DNA of 9,949 bases, taken from assembly GCA_937871145.1 (NCBI GenBank), contig CALMXN010000340.1:1-9949 (forward strand), written 5' to 3'. Positions 5,881 through 9,949 of the stretch are shown here, piece by piece; position 1 is the stretch's first letter, and each line of letters begins with the position of its first letter. The translations under genes and the position numbers were made by a program. Origin of the DNA: an uncultured Clostridia bacterium. Its GTDB lineage: Bacteria; Bacillota; Clostridia; Oscillospirales; Ruminococcaceae. The notes beneath the pieces are model-generated. The model saw nothing but the letters and a program-made list of their open reading frames with translations. It searched no databases and was not told where the DNA came from.

Positions 5881-8331
5881 TTACCCTAACTGCACTGTTA
5901 CCTGGTGAACTGCTCCGTCATTGAAAACAGGAAGCACGTTACCATTGATAGCCTTACCGTCGCATACAACAGATTTAACGCCTTTTGAAACGTGATCTGG
6001 ATTTGTAACAGTAATGTTGTAAGTGTCATTTCTGAACTTTCTTGTGATTGAATATCCGTCCCAAGTCTTTGGAATAGATGGATCAATCTTAAGCCCGTCA
6101 TAATCAGGAATTACACCAAGTATATATTGTGAGATTGCAACAAAGTTCCAAGCAGCTGTACCTGTGAGCCAGCTGTTCTTAGCTTCGCCGTGTCTCTTTG
6201 CATCTTTACCAGCAACCATCTGAGCATATACATAAGGTTCAGTCTTGTGAAGATCTGAAATATCCTCAAGGAATGCAGGAGCAATCTTGCTGTAATATTC
6301 ATAAGCCTTGTCGCCACGACCTACGAAAGCTTCTGCACAGATCATCCAAGCATTGTTGTGGCAGAATACACCGGCATTTTCCTTGTATCCTGCTGGATAT
6401 GTTGAAATTTCACCGTACTGAATATAGTATTTTGTGAATGCAGGGTTGTTAAGAACAAGACCGTATTTTGAATTGAGGTATTTATCAACACTGTCAAGAG
6501 CCTTGATATCCTTACCCTCGGCTTTTCCAAGACCGCTCATTACGCAGAAGCCCTGTGGTTCAATGAAGATCTTACCTTCGTCACATTCTTTAGAACCAAC
6601 CTTCTTCCCAAAGTCATCGTAAGCTCTGAGGAACCATTCTCCGTCAAAGCCGTATTTCATAATGATATCTGACATCTTGTCAAGTTCGGCCTGTGCTCTT
6701 GCTGCTTCAGCATTATCGCCAAGCTTTTTGCAGAGAGCAACATACTCAGGGCCAGCAAATGTGAACAAGCCAGCAACAAATATAGATTCAGCAACCTTAC
6801 TGAATTTGTCGTCACCGAATTTTGGTGAAGTTGAAGTCTGGAATGATTCACCTGGTGTGTCTGAGAAGCAGCTGAGGTTCAAGCAGTCGTTCCAGTCAGC
6901 ACGCATAGCAAGTGGAAGACCGTGAGGTCCTGTTGAATTTGCAACCTTGTTAAAGGACTGCTTCAAGTGATGCATAAGTGGTTGAGCCTTTGATTCATCA
7001 TTATCATAAGGAACCATTTCGTCAAGGATTGAGTAATCGCCAGTTTCCTTAATATAAGCAGCAACTGAAAGTATCATCCACAATGGGTCATCTGAGAAGT
7101 TTCCGCCGACAGCATCATTACCCTTCTTTGTGAGAGGCTGATACTGGTGGTAGCAACCACCGTCTTCAAACTGTGTTGCGGCAATATCAAGAATTCTTTG
7201 TTTTGCTCTGTCAGGAATCTGATGAACAAATCCAAGCAAGTCCTGATTTGAATCTCTGAAGCCCATTCCACGTCCGATACCACTTTCAAAGTATGAAGCA
7301 GAACGTGACAGATTGAATGTAATCATACACTGATATTGGTTCCAGATGTTAACCATTCTGTTAACCTTATCGTCAGAAGTATTAACAGTATATTTTGAGA
7401 GAAGTTCTTCCCATGATTTCTTGAGCTGATCAAGAGCAGCGTCAACCTTAGCAGAAGTATCAAAAGCCTTCATCATGTCATATGCTTTTGACTTGTTCAT
7501 CTTTCCGTCAGCTGTCCACTTGTCCTTGCCGTTTTCAACATATCCAAGTAAGAATACGAAATCTTTTGTTTCGCCAGCTTCAAGTGTTACTTCGATGCAG
7601 TGTGAAGCAACTGGTGACCATCCGTCAGCAACAGAATTGCTTGCCTTGCCAGCTTCAACAACCTGTGGGTTTCCAAAATCATTGTAAAGACCAATGAATG
7701 AATCTCTGTCTGTATCGAATCCGTCGATAGGAGCGTTTACTGTATAGAAAGCGAAGTGATCACGACGCTCTTTGTATTCAGTTTTATGGAATATTGTTGA
7801 ACCTTCAATATCAACTTCACCAACATTGAAGTTTCTCTGGAAGTTTTCGCCGTCGTCTGAAGCATTCCATAAGCACCATTCAACAAATGAGAAGAACTTG
7901 AATGTTTTCTTTGTGGTTCCTTCGTTCTTTAAAACAACCTTTTCAACTTCTCCGTTGAAATTGTTAGGAACAAGGAAAGTAACTTCAGCAGAGATGTTGT
8001 TTCTCTTACCAGAAATTATTGTGTAGCCCATACCGTGACGGCACTTGTAGCTGTCAAGTTCAGCCTTGCAAGGACTCCAGCCTGGGTTCCAGATATCTCC
8101 GTTATCGTTTATGTAGAAATAACGACCGCCCATATCTATTGGGACATTGTTATAACGATATCTTGTAATTCTTCTGAGTTTTGCATCTTTGAAGAAGCAA
8201 TATCCTCCCGCTGTGTTTGAAATAAGTGAGAAGAATTCCTGTGATCCAAGGTAGTTAATCCATGGATATGGAGTTCTCGGGTTTGTGATTACATACTCTT
8301 TGTTCTGATCGTCAAAAAATCCGAATTTCAT
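5881..8331 (-). CDS. cbp: Cellobiose phosphorylase (GH94)
   Basis: The enzyme splits cellobiose with inorganic phosphate, inverting the anomeric carbon, to alpha-glucose 1-phosphate and glucose in the cytoplasm; this saves ATP during cellulose use. At 816 residues it is full length. It opens with MKFGFFDD and the beta-sandwich domain (about 1-270), then linker helices, the (alpha/alpha)6 barrel (about 320-740) and a C-terminal beta domain. The DWND motif ends in Asp482, the expected general acid (Asp490 in Cellvibrio gilvus). With the same offset of eight, Arg354, Asp360, Glu641 and Tyr645 match acceptor-site residues, and His658, Thr723 and Gly724 match phosphate-site residues. The sequence closely resembles the Clostridium thermocellum enzyme as I recall it. 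There is no signal peptide. AAAGGAAG precedes the ATG. The epimerase gene lies 31 bases upstream on the same strand with no terminator between, so one operon is likely. Confidence 0.97.
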   Translation of the reverse strand: MKFGFFDDQNKEYVITNPRTPYPWINYLGSQEFFSLISNTAGGYCFFKDAKLRRITRYRYNNVPIDMGGRYFYINDNGDIWNPGWSPCKAELDSYKCRHGMGYTIISGKRNNISAEVTFLVPNNFNGEVEKVVLKNEGTTKKTFKFFSFVEWCLWNASDDGENFQRNFNVGEVDIEGSTIFHKTEYKERRDHFAFYTVNAPIDGFDTDRDSFIGLYNDFGNPQVVEAGKASNSVADGWSPVASHCIEVTLEAGETKDFVFLLGYVENGKDKWTADGKMNKSKAYDMMKAFDTSAKVDAALDQLKKSWEELLSKYTVNTSDDKVNRMVNIWNQYQCMITFNLSRSASYFESGIGRGMGFRDSNQDLLGFVHQIPDRAKQRILDIAATQFEDGGCYHQYQPLTKKGNDAVGGNFSDDPLWMILSVAAYIKETGDYSILDEMVPYDNDESKAQPLMHHLKQSFNKVANSTGPHGLPLAMRADWNDCLNLSCFSDTPGESFQTSTSPKFGDDKFSKVAESIFVAGLFTFAGPEYVALCKKLGDNAEAARAQAELDKMSDIIMKYGFDGEWFLRAYDDFGKKVGSKECDEGKIFIEPQGFCVMSGLGKAEGKDIKALDSVDKYLNSKYGLVLNNPAFTKYYIQYGEISTYPAGYKENAGVFCHNNAWMICAEAFVGRGDKAYEYYSKIAPAFLEDISDLHKTEPYVYAQMVAGKDAKRHGEAKNSWLTGTAAWNFVAISQYILGVIPDYDGLKIDPSIPKTWDGYSITRKFRNDTYNITVTNPDHVSKGVKSVVCDGKAINGNVLPVFNDGAVHQVTVQLG

Positions 8332-8362
8332 TGTAATCTTCCTTTCATCATAAAATAATCAG

Positions 8363-9367
8363 TTAAAATGTTGATAGACGTTGAAAACCAGTCCATGTTT
8401 CTCCCGGGTTAAGTTCAGTATAACCAGTGATTTTGTCAGGGAGAGAGATGTTTGATGCATCAATCATAGCAGACATAGGTTCAGGACAGCAGAAGCCTGC
8501 ATTTCCCCAGTGATTCCAGAAAAGCCAGTATTTATATTCCTTTCCGGTTTCGTAACGTATGCCCTTGCTAGATTTTACATCGAAAATCTCAACAACATTA
8601 AGACCATCTTTGCTTTCAGCAGTTGTATCAACGGAATACATATCATTATCAATTGATGTTGTAAGTGGGTTCATTTTACCTTCCTTAAACATCAAATCAT
8701 AATCCTTAAGTGGTAGAGCTTCACCTGTGCAGACAAGACTGTCATTAAGAGTAAGCTTTTCGAAAATATTTGCCTTGATTCTTAAATCCTCTTTATTAGT
8801 GTCCTTGCTTAATGGGAGGTTTATTGCGGTGTGGTTACCCGCAACAACAGGCAGCATATTTTTCGAAAGGTTTTTTATTCTGAAAACATATTCAAGTCCC
8901 GAATTGGACAGCGTATATGTAATGGTTGCTTTAAAATCAAGTGGATAGTACTTGTAGAATTCATCATTGCTATCATAATCAAATTCAGCAGTGATTGAAC
9001 AGAAAGCCTCATCACTTAAGGTGTTGGTGACCTTGAATGCTCTCTGATGCAGAAATCCGTGAATGAAATTATTGAAGTCAGGTTCGTTGATAGGGAGGTT
9101 ATATGTGTTATCGGAAGCCTTTAAAATACCCTTATGAAAACGATTAGGTAAATAAAGAGTTGGAATTCCATAAAGACAGATATCCTGTTTTAATTTTTCA
9201 ATTGAAATTTTTTCATCATAATGAAGAATTTCAAGATTATTCTTTGTATCCTGCAGTCTGAGCATATTTGCACCGATGCCCGGGCAGAATAAAGCAGAGA
9301 AATCAGAGCAGTCTAACTGGTAGCATAATTCGCCATTAAAATCGACTTTTCTAATAGAAGTTCCCAA
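8363..9367 (-). CDS. Aldose 1-epimerase (mutarotase) family protein, TTG start
   Basis: Family members interconvert alpha and beta anomers of aldoses. With the start chosen here the protein has 334 residues. Motifs in order: LPNRF (Arg76), HGF (catalytic-type His103), NHTAINL (His179, the second conserved His), CCPEPMSAMIDA matching the 'clEP....dA' block (Glu296), and LNPGE (Glu323, candidate catalytic base). There is no signal peptide. The start is TTG at 9367-9365, because AAGGCGGTG (9374-9382) ends 6 bases before it. A longer frame opens at a TTG at 9451 but has no ribosome binding site, and a good promoter (9407-9435) lies inside that extension. The gene leads an operon with cellobiose phosphorylase, so glucose or cellobiose is a likely substrate. 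The family also includes members of other specificity, such as sugar-phosphate epimerases, so the exact substrate is open. Confidence 0.88.
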   Translation of the reverse strand: MGTSIRKVDFNGELCYQLDCSDFSALFCPGIGANMLRLQDTKNNLEILHYDEKISIEKLKQDICLYGIPTLYLPNRFHKGILKASDNTYNLPINEPDFNNFIHGFLHQRAFKVTNTLSDEAFCSITAEFDYDSNDEFYKYYPLDFKATITYTLSNSGLEYVFRIKNLSKNMLPVVAGNHTAINLPLSKDTNKEDLRIKANIFEKLTLNDSLVCTGEALPLKDYDLMFKEGKMNPLTTSIDNDMYSVDTTAESKDGLNVVEIFDVKSSKGIRYETGKEYKYWLFWNHWGNAGFCCPEPMSAMIDASNISLPDKITGYTELNPGETWTGFQRLSTF

Positions 9368-9406
9368 AAACAACACCGCCTTATTTAAACGTTTAAGTAC
9401 ACTATA

Positions 9407-9435
9407 ATAATAACATAAGGGGTACACATTGTCCA
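9407..9435 (-). promoter_or_regulatory. Sigma-A type promoter of the epimerase-phosphorylase operon
   Basis: On the - strand TGGACA (9430-9435) lies exactly 17 bases before TATTAT (9407-9412), with TGT just before the -10 giving the extended form. Each hexamer matches consensus at five of six positions. It ends 39 bases before the proposed TTG start. I see no clear operator or catabolite (cre) site around it. Confidence 0.7.
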
Positions 9436-9569
9436 CAAAATATTGAGTCAAAATAAAAAAATTGTTATTCTTGTATAATACATATAGAATTTTTTTGTTT
9501 AAATAATAAAATGCTTGAAAAACGAAAAAATAAACTTAACGATTTTCGTAAATTAAAAATTATGAAAGG

Positions 9570-9599
9570 TTGAATAACATAATTAAAAATGTGAATAAT
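9570..9599 (+). promoter_or_regulatory. Possible promoter for the DUF378 gene
   Basis: TTGAAT (9570-9575) and AATAAT (9594-9599) are separated by 18 bases, about 56 bases before the DUF378 start codon. The surrounding DNA is very AT-rich, so chance matches are likely. Another TATAAT at 9474-9479 has no usable -35. The rest of 9436-9569 shows no gene. Confidence 0.3.
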
Positions 9600-9606
9600 A
9601 ACAAAA

Positions 9607-9651
9607 GAACGTAGAATTCGTTCGGGTTTGCAAAATTATTTGCAGGAGGTG
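9607..9651 (+). promoter_or_regulatory. DUF378 leader: two small hairpins abutting a strong ribosome binding site
   Basis: GAACG (9607-9611) pairs with CGTTC (9619-9623), and TGCAAA (9629-9634) pairs with TTTGCA (9639-9644) around ATTA. The second stem ends on the first base of AGGAGGTG (9644-9651), a near-perfect ribosome binding site 4 bases before the ATG. The stems are short, so any regulatory role is speculative. Confidence 0.4.
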
Positions 9652-9655
9652 TAAT

Positions 9656-9862
9656 ATGTTAGATAAAATCGCACTGTTTTTGTTAGTGGTCGGTGGACTG
9701 AACTGGGGGCTTATCGGAATATTTGATTTTGACCTTGTTGCGTGGTTATTCGGCGGACAAGGTGCAGTACTCAGCAGAATTATATATACACTTGTTGGTA
9801 TTTCCGCTCTTTGGTGCATTTCACTATTTTTCAAAAGAAATACAGTTATTGATAATGACTAA
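9656..9862 (+). CDS. DUF378 family small membrane protein
   Basis: This 68-residue protein has two membrane helices (about 5-23 and 38-58). The family signature is clear: GGLNWGLIGIFDFDLVAWLFG (13-33) followed by LSRIIYTLVGISALW (39-53). DUF378 proteins are common in bacteria and have no established function. The ATG has a strong AGGAGGTG site 4 bases upstream. The tail after the second helix is short and polar (KRNTVIDND). No partner gene is visible, because the contig ends 87 bases after the stop codon; the remaining bases before the adapter hold no convincing gene or terminator. Confidence 0.92.
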   Translation: MLDKIALFLLVVGGLNWGLIGIFDFDLVAWLFGGQGAVLSRIIYTLVGISALWCISLFFKRNTVIDND

Positions 9863-9933
9863 GTCAAGCATTTATCCAATAGAAGAAAAGGATGTTTAAC
9901 AAAAGAATCGGGGGCTTTTGAAAATGCCACAAA

Positions 9934-9949
9934 AGATCGGAAGAGCACA
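9934..9949 (+). other. Illumina TruSeq adapter sequence at the contig end (artefact)
   Basis: The last 16 bases, AGATCGGAAGAGCACA, equal the first 16 bases of the standard TruSeq read-1 adapter. They lie exactly at the end of the sequence, as expected for untrimmed read-through. They are not part of the genome. Confidence 0.95.

Noticed and set aside
8332..8362. Independent promoter for cellobiose phosphorylase
   Set aside because: The 31-base gap holds only the ribosome binding site; no -35/-10 pair is visible, so operon transcription is simpler.
9522..9549. Inverted repeat ACGAAAA/TTTTCGT upstream of DUF378
   Set aside because: Seven-base arms with a 14-base loop in very AT-rich DNA are easily due to chance.
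9892..9921. Nine-codon frame (ATG to TGA) after DUF378
   Set aside because: It is too short, with its purine-rich sequence too close to the ATG, and lies at a low-trust contig end.
9924..9949. ATG after GGGGG that looks like the start of another gene
   Set aside because: From 9934 the frame consists of sequencing adapter, so nothing genuine can be read from it.

Overview
The window is AT-rich bacterial DNA whose gene content points to an anaerobic Firmicute of the class Clostridia, most likely a Ruminococcus-like member of the Oscillospiraceae. The clues are the style of the gyrase proteins, a clostridial-type cellobiose phosphorylase, a yaaL-bofA pair, strong AGGAGG-type ribosome binding sites and poly-T terminators. 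The last 16 bases equal the start of the Illumina TruSeq adapter, so the right edge is a short-read contig end and not biology. I can place the organism only by recalled similarity.

Layout. Bases 1-4270 (+ strand) form a gyrase block: the C-terminal half of gyrB (5' end outside the window), a small two-helix membrane protein of the YcxB-like type, then complete gyrA, closed by a strong hairpin terminator. The next 200 bases are non-coding and hold an AT-rich perfect inverted repeat and a second, bidirectional terminator. Bases 4463-5158 (- strand) carry a Nudix hydrolase resembling diadenosine tetraphosphate hydrolases and, upstream of it, a 60-residue cysteine-rich protein; both have extended -10 promoters with the same TGATATAAT core. 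Bases 5277-5818 (+ strand) carry yaaL (DUF2508) and bofA, the inhibitor of sigma-K processing in sporulation. A shared terminator separates bofA from a convergent two-gene operon on the - strand (5881-9367): an aldose 1-epimerase family protein followed by GH94 cellobiose phosphorylase. Finally a DUF378 membrane protein (9656-9862, +) lies just before the adapter.

How the genes work together. GyrB and GyrA make the A2B2 DNA gyrase. The epimerase and phosphorylase probably act together on imported cellobiose: the phosphorylase splits it with phosphate into glucose 1-phosphate and glucose, saving one ATP, and the epimerase may speed anomer exchange of the disaccharide or of the glucose released. 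No sugar transporter or regulator is visible. YaaL-BofA hints at a sporulation programme.

I see no CRISPR array, tRNA, rRNA, insertion sequence or phage gene, and no clear candidate for a wholly new system. The points most worth following are the membrane gene between gyrB and gyrA, the substituted residues in BofA, the epimerase-phosphorylase pairing and the small cysteine-rich protein.
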